Part shown: positions 8,113-17,800 of the stretch, piece by piece
How positions within the stretch are numbered: position 1 is the first letter of the stretch
Layout: each line of letters opens with the position of its first letter
Source: Massilia rubra
GTDB lineage: Bacteria; Pseudomonadota; Gammaproteobacteria; Burkholderiales; Burkholderiaceae_D
Assembly (NCBI RefSeq): GCF_011682065.1
Contig: NZ_VUYU01000024.1
Span: forward strand, 41,174 to 105,173
Length of the DNA: 64,000 nucleotides
Direction: 5' to 3'
Notes under the pieces: model-generated
Told to the model about the DNA's origin: nothing
What the model saw: the letters and a program-made list of their open reading frames with translations, nothing else
Databases searched by the model: none
Program-made: the position numbers and the translations under genes

Positions 8113-8308
8113 ATGAAAACTTTTACGTTATCGCTTGCCCCGTTAGCGTTGCTGGCGGGGTGCGCGGGGCCTGGCCGGTTCTTACTATGTGCGTAGCGAA
8201 CTGACCTGGACTGTGCCATTCCACGGCGTCCAGGTCGGCTTGCTCACCTCGAAGGAAGATGTCACCGAGGGCGAAGTCAAGACGATCATGCTGAACGGGG
8301 CGAAGTAG
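8113..8308 (+). pseudogene. Small lipoprotein gene broken by a frameshift
   Basis: ATG 8113 begins a lipoprotein signal (MKTFTLSLAPLALLAGC, lipobox LAGC), but this frame stops at 8196. From about 8172 the next frame continues sensibly (AGSYYVRSELTWTVPFHGVQ, then a lysine/glutamate-rich end) to a TAG at 8308. One extra base, or two missing, near the G runs at 8158-8174 would restore a single ~64-residue outer-membrane lipoprotein. This is either a true pseudogene or a sequencing indel in GGGG. Function unknown. Confidence 0.6.
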
Positions 8309-8355
8309 TTTCTTGCCCGGCCGGCCGCAGCGCAGGGGGCCGGCCGTGGCTTGCT

Positions 8356-8829
8356 TTAGCGCTTGGCCAGGGCGGCAAGCGCCTTTTGAAGCTCAGCCGC
8401 AATCTCGGCGTCGATTGCCTTGCGGTAGTCGGGGCCGCGCTGTTTGCGCAGGTGCGCGTCCATCACGGCGTTGTAGGCCGTGGCATACGCTTCCTGCCAG
8501 CGCGCGGTCTGCATGTCGCAGCCGCTGGACTGGATGACGGCCTCGATGCCATGCTTTTTCATGACCTGCACCGGAATCTCGGCGTGCAGTCGCATGGGCT
8601 CGACTTCTTCCGGACGCGGCGGCGGTCCGCCACCCACGCTGTATTGCAAGCGGTCCTTGCCTTGGGCAATCGCGATGCGCGCATCGCGCTCCCCTTCCCG
8701 GGCCCGCTTGATGACTTCCGGATCGGCGGCGGACCGGGAGGCCGCAGGCTTCGCCTGTTCCGTCGACCAGGCCAGCGTGGCCAGCCCGGATGCGGCGCTG
8801 AACGCCACGACGGCAAAAATAACTCGCAT
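8356..8829 (-). CDS. Secreted hypothetical protein, 157 residues
   Basis: Start at ATG 8829 gives a Sec-type signal peptide (MRVIFAVVAFSAASGLATLAWS). The mature part is charged and mainly helical (EVIKRAREGERDARIAIAQG, WQEAYATAYNAVMDAHLRKQ, EIAAELQKALAALAKR) with one cysteine (SSGCDMQ). No domain recognised. It is a single gene, convergent with the broken lipoprotein gene on its other side. Confidence 0.6.
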   Translation of the reverse strand: MRVIFAVVAFSAASGLATLAWSTEQAKPAASRSAADPEVIKRAREGERDARIAIAQGKDRLQYSVGGGPPPRPEEVEPMRLHAEIPVQVMKKHGIEAVIQSSGCDMQTARWQEAYATAYNAVMDAHLRKQRGPDYRKAIDAEIAAELQKALAALAKR

Positions 8830-8896
8830 GGTTGTCACTCGGCAATTAAAAATCCATAGTGGCATAAATACCGCCGATTGGATAGCGCCGCCGACC

Positions 8897-9631
8897 TTAA
8901 CCCTTCCAGGTCCGTTTCAGTCCCGTATCGGCATGAATCCAGCCGCCGCGCGGTCCGGAACGGTAGTAATAGCCGACACCGCCCTGGCGGAAACTGCGCA
9001 CCAGGCCGCCGAGCACCTCGCTATTGAGGTTGGCGATGCGGATATCGGCCGCCTTGCCTTCGATATGCAGCGACTGGCGCGCCGCCGGCACACCCGCTTC
9101 GCGCAACTTCTCGTTCGACTTGGAGGTGCGAAAACCCGACAGGATTTCCAGCGGTTGCTCGATCCCGTAACGCTCGAGGAACGCCTGGGTGCCCCACAGC
9201 GTTTCGAACAGCTTGGGGTCGATCGGCGCGGTCTCCTTGCCGTTGACGTCGCGCATCAGGTGGCACAGTTCCTGATAGGCGGCATCGATGACCTGGCCAT
9301 CCTTCCAGTACAGCACCTTGGTTTTCTCGCCGCTTTGCGGACGAATCATCGTCAGCACGCGCGGCTTGAGCCAGAAATCGAGATCGAGCGCTTGCGCGTC
9401 GAAAATATCGGGAGGAGGCGCCAGTTCGGTCTGCGCGACCGAGGCGCTTGGTGCCGCAGGCCGGGCCACAGGGGCGGGCTTGCCCGCTTTGGCGGTCTGG
9501 AGCGGCCGCTTGGGCTTGTCCGACGCCGACGGCGCCGCGCTGGCGCTGCCGCAGCCGATCAGCGGAACGGAAATCATGCCCATGGTGGACAGGCATAAAC
9601 CTTGATGTAGAAAATCTCTGCGCGTGGCCAT
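8897..9631 (-). CDS. YcbK/DUF882-type murein peptidase (M15 family)
   Basis: 244 residues. The N-terminus carries a twin-arginine-like TRRDFL and a hydrophobic stretch ending SVPLIGC, a plausible lipobox, then a Pro/Ala-rich linker to about residue 70. The C-terminal domain has the DUF882 signature: ILSGFRTSKSNEKLR, SLHIEGKAADIRI and GGWIHADTG. His and Asp of the middle motif and His of the last are the expected zinc ligands of M15 peptidases. The protein should act on peptidoglycan cross-links in the periplasm. Length and motif order match E. coli YcbK/MepK relatives. Confidence 0.85.
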   Translation of the reverse strand: MATRRDFLHQGLCLSTMGMISVPLIGCGSASAAPSASDKPKRPLQTAKAGKPAPVARPAAPSASVAQTELAPPPDIFDAQALDLDFWLKPRVLTMIRPQSGEKTKVLYWKDGQVIDAAYQELCHLMRDVNGKETAPIDPKLFETLWGTQAFLERYGIEQPLEILSGFRTSKSNEKLREAGVPAARQSLHIEGKAADIRIANLNSEVLGGLVRSFRQGGVGYYYRSGPRGGWIHADTGLKRTWKG

Positions 9632-9699
9632 GACGAATACTCAGTAAACAAGGCGCACACTATAGCGCAAGCTTGCCCCGCGCACAGGGCGCACGCGCG

Positions 9700-10227
9700 T
9701 TATTGACCGCTGCAGTGACAAAAACGCTTTTTCGGCGCCGGGTCGCAGGCGTCGGTCGCGTTCAGCTTCTTCCAGAAGAAGTCGCATTCCAGCCCGTAAC
9801 AGCTCATTTCCTTGCCCGCGAGGATGTAGCCATTGCGCTCGTAAAACTTGCTGGCAGTGACCGTACTATTGAGGCGCAATACGCTCACGCCCCAGGCGCG
9901 GGCCTGGGCTTCGACACCGTGCAACAGGGCCTTGCCGACGCCGCCATACAGCGCTTCGGGCAACACATAGCACAGCGACAGCTTGCCGGCCTGGGTCAGC
10001 AGGGCCACGCCCACCACCACCCCGTCGCGCTCGGCGATGAGAACGTGGTTGGCCGGCGACACGAACCAGCTCGCCACATTCTGCGGCGTCTTGTTGCCCA
10101 GCCATGCCTTGAGCAAGTCGGGGTCGTTGCGATGATCGGCCACGCAGCACTCGGAAATCGAGCGGCGCAACACATCACACGCGGCGAACGCGTCGTCAGG
10201 CACTGCTGTGCGAATCTCAATACCCAT
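9700..10227 (-). CDS. GNAT family N-acetyltransferase
   Basis: 175 residues. Features of the GNAT fold are visible: IRTAVPDDAFAACDVLRRSI at the start, the beta strands ERDGVVVGVALLTQAGKLSLCYVLPE, and the acetyl-CoA loop YGGVGKALLHGVEAQARAWG, followed by TASKFYERNGYI. A cysteine-rich tail (CDPAPKKRFCHCSGQ) is unusual. The acceptor substrate cannot be told. Monocistronic, 68 bases from the M15 peptidase gene. Confidence 0.85.
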   Translation of the reverse strand: MGIEIRTAVPDDAFAACDVLRRSISECCVADHRNDPDLLKAWLGNKTPQNVASWFVSPANHVLIAERDGVVVGVALLTQAGKLSLCYVLPEALYGGVGKALLHGVEAQARAWGVSVLRLNSTVTASKFYERNGYILAGKEMSCYGLECDFFWKKLNATDACDPAPKKRFCHCSGQ

Positions 10228-10508
10228 GTGTACCCATAGTTAATAATCAGAAGAAATAGTTGTTGCCGCCACTCAATCGCAACCCACCAACTATACCAAG
10301 AACCGGCGACATGACCTGTTGCGAATCTGCCCAATCCAATCAGCCTACCCCGACCCGCAGCCGAACCCAACGAAGAAAATCAAGGAAGCTTATGCAACGC
10401 TACCCGTACCGGGCAGTCTAAGCATATGACAAAACAATCCTTCCGTTTTGGCTGCGGATTTTAGACCATGCGTCTCAGTTCCTACAATAGAAAGCCCAAG
10501 AGAACACC

Positions 10509-11525
10509 ATGAAAACAACATGCAATTTGCGTACCCGCCGCGCGATCCTGGCGCTGGCCGCCGGCCTGGCCATCCTGCCGCTCGGCGCCAGCGCCGCCGA
10601 CGCCCAGTTGCTCAACGTGTCCTACGACGTGGCCCGCGAGCTGTACAAGGAAATCAACCCGGCCTTCATTGCCGACTACAAGAAGACGAGCGGCGAGACG
10701 GTCAGCATCAACATGTCGCACGGGGGCTCGAGCAAGCAGGCGCGCTCGGTCGCGGACGGGCTCGAAGCGTCTGTGGTGACCATGAACCAGGCCAACGATA
10801 TCGACATGCTGGCCGAGCGCGGCGTGGTCTCGCCCGACTGGGCCAAGAAATTTCCCCACAATGCGGCGCCGTTTTATTCCACCATGATTTTTTTGGTGCG
10901 TAAAGGCAACCCTAAACAGATCAAGAACTGGGACGACCTGGCCAAGCCGGGCGTAAAAGTGGTCATTCCGAATCCGAAAACGGCCGGCAACGGTCGCTAT
11001 ACCTACCTGGCCGCCTGGGGCGCCACGATCAAGAAGGGCGGCACCGAGGCCCAGGCGCGCGAGCTGGTCACGCGCATCTTCAAAAACGTGCCGGTGCTCG
11101 ACGGCGGCGGGCGTGCGGCCACCACCACCTTCACCCAGCGCGACATCGGCGACGCCCTGGTGACGTTCGAGAGCGAAGTGCAGATGGTGCGCACCGAATT
11201 CGGCGACAATTTCGAGGTCGTCTATCCGCCCGTGTCGATCCTGGCCGAGTCGCCGGTGGCCGTGGTGGACAAGGTGGTCGACAAGCGCGGCTTGCGCAAG
11301 CAGGCCACGGCTTACCTGAACTTCTTGTACTCGGAAGCGGGCCAGACGATCGGCGCGAAGCACTTCCTGCGTCCGCGCTCGGAAGCGGTGGCCAAGAAAT
11401 TTGCCGCCAACTACAAGCCGATCTCGCTGTTCACGGTCGACGAGGTCTTCGGCGGATGGAAAAAAGCGCAGAAAACCCACTTCGACGACGGTGGCGAATT
11501 CGACAAAATCTACCAGGCCAAGTAA
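10509..11525 (+). CDS. sbp: Periplasmic sulfate-binding protein
   Basis: 338 residues with a Sec signal peptide (RRAILALAAGLAILPLGASA-ADA). The mature protein shows the sulfate/thiosulfate-binding family landmarks: LNVSYDVARELYKEIN, SHGGSSKQARSV, the PKTAGNGRYTYLAAWG segment, and YLNFLYSEAGQ near the end. It would deliver sulfate to a CysTWA transporter for cysteine synthesis. No cysT, cysW or cysA gene follows and a strong terminator comes 11 bases after the stop, so it is monocistronic here. Confidence 0.93.
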   Translation: MKTTCNLRTRRAILALAAGLAILPLGASAADAQLLNVSYDVARELYKEINPAFIADYKKTSGETVSINMSHGGSSKQARSVADGLEASVVTMNQANDIDMLAERGVVSPDWAKKFPHNAAPFYSTMIFLVRKGNPKQIKNWDDLAKPGVKVVIPNPKTAGNGRYTYLAAWGATIKKGGTEAQARELVTRIFKNVPVLDGGGRAATTTFTQRDIGDALVTFESEVQMVRTEFGDNFEVVYPPVSILAESPVAVVDKVVDKRGLRKQATAYLNFLYSEAGQTIGAKHFLRPRSEAVAKKFAANYKPISLFTVDEVFGGWKKAQKTHFDDGGEFDKIYQAK

Positions 11526-11535
11526 GCCTGGTTGG

Positions 11536-11568
11536 CCGCTTCCGCCATCGGCGCGGAAGCGGTTTTTT
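11536..11568 (+). terminator. Rho-independent terminator of sbp
   Basis: A perfect 10-bp stem CCGCTTCCGC (11536-11545) / GCGGAAGCGG (11553-11562), a 7-base loop and six Ts (11563-11568). The rest of the 313-base gap to the next gene (11569-11838) shows no further gene. Confidence 0.9.
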
Positions 11569-11838
11569 CCACCCCTCCCCACCCCTTCCGGTAGCACTTT
11601 CGCCACCCGCATAGCATACAAGAAACTTTGCTTTCTTGAAATAATTCAGGTACTTACGTCAGTTTATTCGCGTGTTTCTTGCGCTCGAGCTCGTTTTGCC
11701 GCGCACACGCTAGACATGGCCGCGCCTTTGATGCTATCGTGCCCCTTATAGTAGTTGCCGCATAGAATTAACCCATCCAGCAGCTGCCGCGCACACCGAG
11801 CGCCGCCCCAGACCAGCCCTACTGCAAAGACCCACCAC

Positions 11839-12864
11839 ATGATCAAGAAATTGCTTGTCACCCTACTGATGTCGATGTCGGCCGCAGCCGCCATGGCCGT
11901 GCCTTTCGGCTCGCAATCAGTGCTGGTGATCGAGGACGCCACCGGCAAGGTCCTTCTCGAAAAGAACCCCAACCAGGTCGTGTCGATCGCCTCGCTGACC
12001 AAGCTGATGACCGCCATGGTCGTGCTCGACGCCAAACAAAACATGAACGAACTGATCGCCATCGACGAGCGTGACGTCGACATCGTCAAGCACAGCACCT
12101 CGCGGGTGCCGGTCGGCGGCGTGATCAGCCGCCAGGACGTGCTCACCCTGGCCCTGATGAGTTCCGACAACCGTGCCGCCGCCGCCCTGGGCCGCACCTA
12201 TCCGGGCGGCGTGGTGGCGTTCAAGTCGGCCGTGCGCGCCAAGGTGGCCGCGCTGGGCATGACGCAGACCGTGATCGAAGAGCCAACCGGCCTGTCGCCG
12301 AACAATAAATCGACGGCCTCGGACCTGGTCAAGATGGCCAGGGCCGCATCGGCGTATTCGGAAATCACGCGCATCACGACCGAGTCGAGCGACACGATCA
12401 ATATCAGCGGGCGCGAGGTCGAGTACCGCAACACCAACCGCCTGGTCGGCGCCAAGGGCTGGGAAATCGGCCTGTCGAAAACCGGCTATACCGAAGAAGC
12501 GGGCCGCTGCCTGATCATGAAGATCAAATCGGCGGGCAAGAACGCCACCCTGGTGCTGCTCAATGCCAAAGCCAGTTCGGCGCGCATTGTGGACGCGCTG
12601 AGCATCCGCCGTTTTATCGCCGGCGACGAAGCGCCGGCGACGGTGATTGCCCGCGCCAGGACGCGCCAGCGCGTCACCCAGCCGGTGATTGTATTGGCGT
12701 CGGCGGCGCGTGCGCCCGTGCTCAAGACCAGCCTGCGCAGTCACGGACGTCATCAGCCGCGCGTTGTGGCCGTGGCCAAAACCCCGCCGGCCAAGGCGCG
12801 TTTCACCAGCCGCGTGAAGTTAAAGCAGAACAAGCCGGTCATTCACGTTCACCGCCGGGCGTAA
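11839..12864 (+). CDS. pbpG: D-alanyl-D-alanine endopeptidase, PBP7 type
   Basis: 341 residues from ATG 11839, which places a signal peptide (MIKKLLVTLLMSMSAAAAMA) at the start; the frame is open to 11755. The penicillin-binding motifs are in order: SLTK (SxxK, near residue 52), SSDN (SxN) and SKTGYTEEAG (KTG). The family cleaves D-Ala-meso-DAP cross-links in the periplasm. A basic tail of about 70 residues after the catalytic domain (RARTRQRVTQ, RSHGRHQPRV, HRRA) is longer than in E. coli PBP7 and may bind the cell wall or DNA-like polyanions. Monocistronic. Confidence 0.9.
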   Translation: MIKKLLVTLLMSMSAAAAMAVPFGSQSVLVIEDATGKVLLEKNPNQVVSIASLTKLMTAMVVLDAKQNMNELIAIDERDVDIVKHSTSRVPVGGVISRQDVLTLALMSSDNRAAAALGRTYPGGVVAFKSAVRAKVAALGMTQTVIEEPTGLSPNNKSTASDLVKMARAASAYSEITRITTESSDTINISGREVEYRNTNRLVGAKGWEIGLSKTGYTEEAGRCLIMKIKSAGKNATLVLLNAKASSARIVDALSIRRFIAGDEAPATVIARARTRQRVTQPVIVLASAARAPVLKTSLRSHGRHQPRVVAVAKTPPAKARFTSRVKLKQNKPVIHVHRRA

Positions 12865-12913
12865 AAAACCTCCGTCGTTCCCACCAAGGGGGCCGCCCAG
12901 GCCGGGAACGACG
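12862..12913 (-). terminator. Probable terminator after recD
   Basis: CGTCGTTCCC (12873-12882) and GGGAACGACG (12904-12913) are exact inverted repeats with a 21-base loop. On the minus strand the stem is followed within four bases by TTTTTT (12863-12868), so it can end the recCBD transcript. It also lies just after pbpG on the other strand. Confidence 0.5.
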
Positions 12914-12960
12914 AGCCAGTTGCGGGAACAACGACGTGGTGACGCCAACGACGGTCGTCC

Positions 12961-14889
12961 TCACCCCGCAATCATCTCCCTTAAGCCACTCGCCCTCTGC
13001 GTCCTCTGCGCGATCGACTCGCCCAGGATCGTCGCCCCCGGCGACACCAGCGTGAACTGCGCACTGGCCCGCGTAATCCCCGTGTAAATCAGCTCGCGCG
13101 CAATCATCGCCCCGCGCTCGCGCGGCAGCACCAGCACCGTGTGCGCAAATTCCGATCCCTGCGATTTATGCACCGTCATCGCGAACGCGGTCTCCACATG
13201 CCGCAAGCGCGTCGCCAGCACGCTGCGCACCTTGTCGCCCTCCAGGAAATACACGCGCAGCGATCCCGGACGCGCCGGATCGCCCAAGGTCAGCCCGATA
13301 TCGCCATTGAACACGCCGGTGCCGTAGTCGTTGCGCGTAATCATCACCGGCCGTCCCACATACCACTCGCCCCGGCGCCGGATCAGTCCCGCCCCGTCGA
13401 GCCGCTGTTCGATCGCGTCATTCAGGCCGCCCACGCCCCACTCGCCCTCGCGCACCGCGCACAGCACGCGGAACGCTTCAAAACGGTGCAGCACCGCGCG
13501 CACCCAGGTTTCGTGCGCGCCGCCGCCATCGCCCTCGCCCATCAACGACAGATACGGCGCATAGCCGTCGAACCCCAGCTGCACCACATGCTGCTGGTGT
13601 CCATGCTCGATCCAGCGCACCGTGCCGTCGCCACCGCGCAGCACTTCCTCGGCACGCGCGACATCGCCCGCGTTCACCGCCAGCGCCAGTTGCCCGATCG
13701 GGCCACTGAAGCGGCGGCTGCTGCGCAACATGACGGTCTGCTGCGCCAGCGCCCCGCCGGCGCCGCCATAGTCGGCCGGAATGGTCTCGCCGCTGGCCGC
13801 CAGCGCATACGCCATCGTGGCCGCCGAATAGCCGCCCGCCTGCGCGTCGCGGCACAAGTCGCCCAGCACCGCGCCCGCCTCCACCGACGCCAGCTGGTCT
13901 TTGTCGCCCAGCAGGATCAGGGTCGCACCCGCGGGCAGCGCGTCCAGCAGGGACGCCATCATCTCCAGGTGCACCATCGACGCTTCGTCGACAATGAGCA
14001 CGTCGATATCGAGCGGATTACCCTTGTTGTGCGCGAAGGTGCGGGTGTCGGGACGCGCGCCCAGCAAGCTATGCAAGGTGCGCGCCGCGCCCATGCGGGC
14101 CGTCAGGTCGCGCAGCGGCAAGGTGGTGCCGACCTTGTCGGCCAGTTCGGTCAGCGCCTTGTCGATCGACTGCTTCAGGCGCGCCGCCGCCTTGCCGGTC
14201 GGCGCGGCCAGGGCGATGCGCTGGCGCCCGGCGTCCGGCGCCACCGCGAACAGCAGCGCAAGCAGGCGCGCCACCGTGTAGGTCTTGCCGGTGCCCGGAC
14301 CGCCGGTGATGATGGCGATCGAGCCGCGCAGCGCGATCGCGCAGGCGAGCTTTTGCCAGTCCGGCCCCTTGATGCGGCGCTCGGATGCAAACAGCACGTC
14401 GAGCCAGATGCGCACCGCCGGCGCATCGACCTCGCGCACCTGCCCGGCGCGCGCGCGGATCGTGTGCGCGACCAGGGTTTCGTCGCGCCAGTAGCGGCGC
14501 AGGTACAGGCGCTCGCCGTCGAGCACCAACGGTTGGTCGAAATCGAGGTCGCCCACCCGCCACACCTGGCTTGACGCCGCCAACTGATCGATCCAGCCCT
14601 TGCGGTTTTTCGGCAGCGCCCCGGCCGACCTGGCCAGCGCATCCCACTGCTCCTTGTCCCAGGCCATCAAGGTGGCCGGGTCGAGCGCCAGCTGGTCGAG
14701 CATCAGGCAGCTGTGGCCGCGCCCTTCCAGTTCGGACAGCAGCACGCAAGCGAGCATCAGCGCCGGCGTGGCGCTGCCGAGCGAGCCGACAAAGCGTGCA
14801 AAGGTGCCGGACAGGCGCCGCAACTGGCCGTCTTCGGTCAAGGTGGCGACCTGCGTCCACAGGGTGTCGAGCGTGACCGCCGGTTTCAT
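12961..14889 (-). CDS. recD: RecBCD enzyme subunit RecD
   Basis: 642 residues. The 5'-3' helicase subunit of the exonuclease V complex, working on double-strand DNA ends. Visible: an N-terminal RecD domain, Walker A GGPGTGKTYTVARLL, DEAS box VDEASMVHLEM, and the C-terminal UvrD-like motif FAMTVHKSQGSEF with YTGITRA. The start ATG at 14889 overlaps the recB stop by four bases (ATGA), which supports both the start and translational coupling. It is the last gene of the operon. Confidence 0.96.
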   Translation of the reverse strand: MKPAVTLDTLWTQVATLTEDGQLRRLSGTFARFVGSLGSATPALMLACVLLSELEGRGHSCLMLDQLALDPATLMAWDKEQWDALARSAGALPKNRKGWIDQLAASSQVWRVGDLDFDQPLVLDGERLYLRRYWRDETLVAHTIRARAGQVREVDAPAVRIWLDVLFASERRIKGPDWQKLACAIALRGSIAIITGGPGTGKTYTVARLLALLFAVAPDAGRQRIALAAPTGKAAARLKQSIDKALTELADKVGTTLPLRDLTARMGAARTLHSLLGARPDTRTFAHNKGNPLDIDVLIVDEASMVHLEMMASLLDALPAGATLILLGDKDQLASVEAGAVLGDLCRDAQAGGYSAATMAYALAASGETIPADYGGAGGALAQQTVMLRSSRRFSGPIGQLALAVNAGDVARAEEVLRGGDGTVRWIEHGHQQHVVQLGFDGYAPYLSLMGEGDGGGAHETWVRAVLHRFEAFRVLCAVREGEWGVGGLNDAIEQRLDGAGLIRRRGEWYVGRPVMITRNDYGTGVFNGDIGLTLGDPARPGSLRVYFLEGDKVRSVLATRLRHVETAFAMTVHKSQGSEFAHTVLVLPRERGAMIARELIYTGITRASAQFTLVSPGATILGESIAQRTQRASGLREMIAG

Positions 14890-17800
14890 GCCTCACCCCG
14901 CGTCGATGGGCCAAGCAGCGCGTCCAGGCTGTCGAGCAGTCTCACATCCGGCTCCAACAGGTAGCAGCCGCGCGTGCTGGCGTTGGCGATCCCGCGCAGG
15001 AACAGGAAAATCGCGCCACCGAGCTGGCGCGCCGGCTCGTAGGCGTCGCCCAGGCGGCTCTTGAGCAGGCGGTGCAGGGCCAGCATGTAGATGGCGCCCT
15101 GGATATCGTAGCGGTGCGCCGCCATCCCCACCGCCATCGCCGCCTTGCCGTAGGCGGCGTCGTTTGGGCCGAGCGCGTTCGACTTGTAATCGATCACCCA
15201 GTAGCGGCCTTCGTGCTCGAACACCAGGTCGGCAAAACCCTTGAGCATGCCGTGCAGGTAGCGTTCCGGCAGCGAGGGACGCGGGGTTTTGCCGAGCAGG
15301 TTGGCGCTGCACAGCCGGTCCAGCGCGGCGCTGTTCAAGTGCTCGCTGGGGAACCAGAATTCCATTTCAGGGATCACGCGATCGATCGCCGCCAGCGGCG
15401 CGCCAAGCTGCGGCAGCGGCGTGGTCGCCACCGCGTGCAGCCAGGTGACGGCGTCTTCCTGGCGATGGCCCCAGCCGGCGCGCTCGCAGCGCTGGCCGAG
15501 GCGCGCGCCGAACTGCTCGTCTTCGGCGATGGCAAAGCCTTCCTGCCCCATCCACTCAAGCTGTTCGTGCAAAAAATTGCCGGGCACGGAACCGCGCGGG
15601 AAGCGGTGCCACGGCGCGTCGTCGGTGCGCGGCGCTTGTTGTTGCTGTTCTTCGTCGAACAAGGTCTGTTCCTGTGCGCGCATCGGCGCCGCGTTGGTCT
15701 GGCGCGTCAGCGATGTGAACGAGCCGACCGCCCAGTTGCGCTCGAAATTGCCGCCAAACGCGGCGGCGTTCACCAGCTCCGGCCGGGCCTCGTCGCGCGC
15801 CAGCATGGTGATGTGCTGCGGCGTATCGAGCGCCTGCAGGTCGATCGCTTGCGAGCCGCCGCGCAGCTTTTCCCAGTGCGGGTGAAGGTCGGCCGCGCCG
15901 ATCGGCGTGCCGCCCGTGAGCAGGTAACCGAGCGCCGATTCGTGCAGCTTGTTCTCGCCCGCCTTGCGCGCAGTGACCGCGGCCACGCCCAGCCACAGGA
16001 AGTGACGCGCGCGCGTCAGCGCCACGTACAACAGGCGCAGGTCTTCTTCGATGCGCGCGCGGTCCACCGCATTCATCGCTTCGTCCGACAATGCCAGGTC
16101 GATGCGGCGCACGCCATCAACCCCGACAAACTCGAAAAAGCTGCGGTTGCGCCGGTCGGTGGTGCGCGCCGTTACCGCGAACGGCAGGTACACCAGCGGG
16201 TATTCAAGCCCCTTGGACTTGTGCACCGTGACCACCTTGACCAGCTCCGCGTCGCTCTCGAGGCGCAGCACCCGTTCGTCGCCGCCCTCGCCCACGCCGG
16301 CCAGTTGTTCGGCGAACCAGCGGATCAGCGCCTGCTCGCCTTCGAGCTGGCTGCTGGCGCTTTGCAGCAGTTCGGCCAAATGCAGCAGATTGGTCAGGCG
16401 CCGCTCGCCGCCGGCTTGCCGCAACAGCGCGGCGGGCAGGCGCATGTCGTGGATGAAGCGGCGCAGCATGGCCAGCACGCCCTGGCGCTGCCACACGATG
16501 TGCAAACCCTTCAACTGCTCGACCCGCACTTCCCAGGCCAGTTCGTCGGATGAGAGGCGCGCCAGTTCGGCCAAGGAAAGGCCCGAGGTGCGGGTGGCAA
16601 ACGCCGCGCGCGCCAGCGCCCCGTCGAGCGGATTGGCCACCGCCTGCAGCCAGCGCAGCACGTCGGCCGCTTCTTCGCTTTCGATCACCGAGTCCTTGTC
16701 CGACAGGTACACGCTCGGGATCTTGCGCTGCGCCAGCGCGCGCCGGATCGCGGTGGCCTCGCGCCGGTCGCGCACCAGGATGGCGATATCGGCCGGCACT
16801 AGGCGCGTGAAGACGCCGTTTTCGCTAAAGCCGGCGTGCGGATCGTTCAGCAGGCCGACGATATGCTCGGCGCTGTGATGGGCGAAAAAATCGCGGTAAT
16901 CGTCCGCTTTCAGGTCGTCGCGGTCGGTGCTGCAGATGGCCAGCGCCTGGTACGGTCCATCGACGCCCACCAGTTGCTGGTCGCGGCCTTTGGCGGCCAC
17001 CGCGTCGAACGGCAGCGGATTGACGCCGCCTTTGCGGAAGCGAAAAGCGCCGCCGGCAAAGCCGGGATGGCCGTCGCGCCCTTCGGCGTGCAAGAACAGC
17101 TGGTTGACCGCCTCCACCAGCGCCGCCGTCGAGCGGTAGTTGGTGCCGAGCTGGTAGTGGCGCCCTTCGGTGGCGCTGCGCGCGTCCAGGTAGCTGTGGA
17201 TGTCGGCGCCGCGAAAGCCGTAGATCGACTGCTTCGGGTCCCCGATCAGGAACAGGCCGCGCGCGGGGTCGTTGTCCGCCACCCGGTACAGCAGGTTGAA
17301 GATCGCGTACTGGTCGGGCGAGGTATCCTGGAATTCGTCGACCATCGCCACCGGGAACTGGTCCACGATGCGCTGGCGCAGGGCCTCGCCGTTGGCGCCT
17401 TCGAGCGCGCTTTTCAGGCGATCGAGCATGTCGGCAAAACCGAACTGGCGCTTGCGGCGCTTCAGTTCCATCATGCGCCGCGCAATATGGAAGGCGGCGT
17501 GGCGGTACAGCGCGTGCGCCAGCGGGTCGATGGCTTTGAGCGCTTCCCACAGGTCGGTGGTGGCCTCGAAACATGGTGGAATGTCGGCGCTGAAGCCCTT
17601 GCTGAAGGCGTCGGTGATGCCGTCGGGCGTCAAGCGGTGCCAGGCCGTGTCGGTCAGGGTCGGCATCAGCATGGCGGGCGCGCGTGCCCAGGTGCGCAGC
17701 GCATCGAACCACTTGAGCAGCGAATCGGCGCGCAGCTTGTTGCCGTTGAAGCACTTGGGGGCGATGTCGCGCTGACCGGCGATCCACTGTTCCATGGCGT

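Noticed and set aside
5331..8310. Prophage
   Set aside because: No integrase, capsid, tail, lysis or replication gene is present.
13141..14574. 477-codon open frame on the plus strand inside recD
   Set aside because: Antisense shadow of a clear RecD gene; His/Gln/Arg-rich composition typical of reversed high-GC genes.
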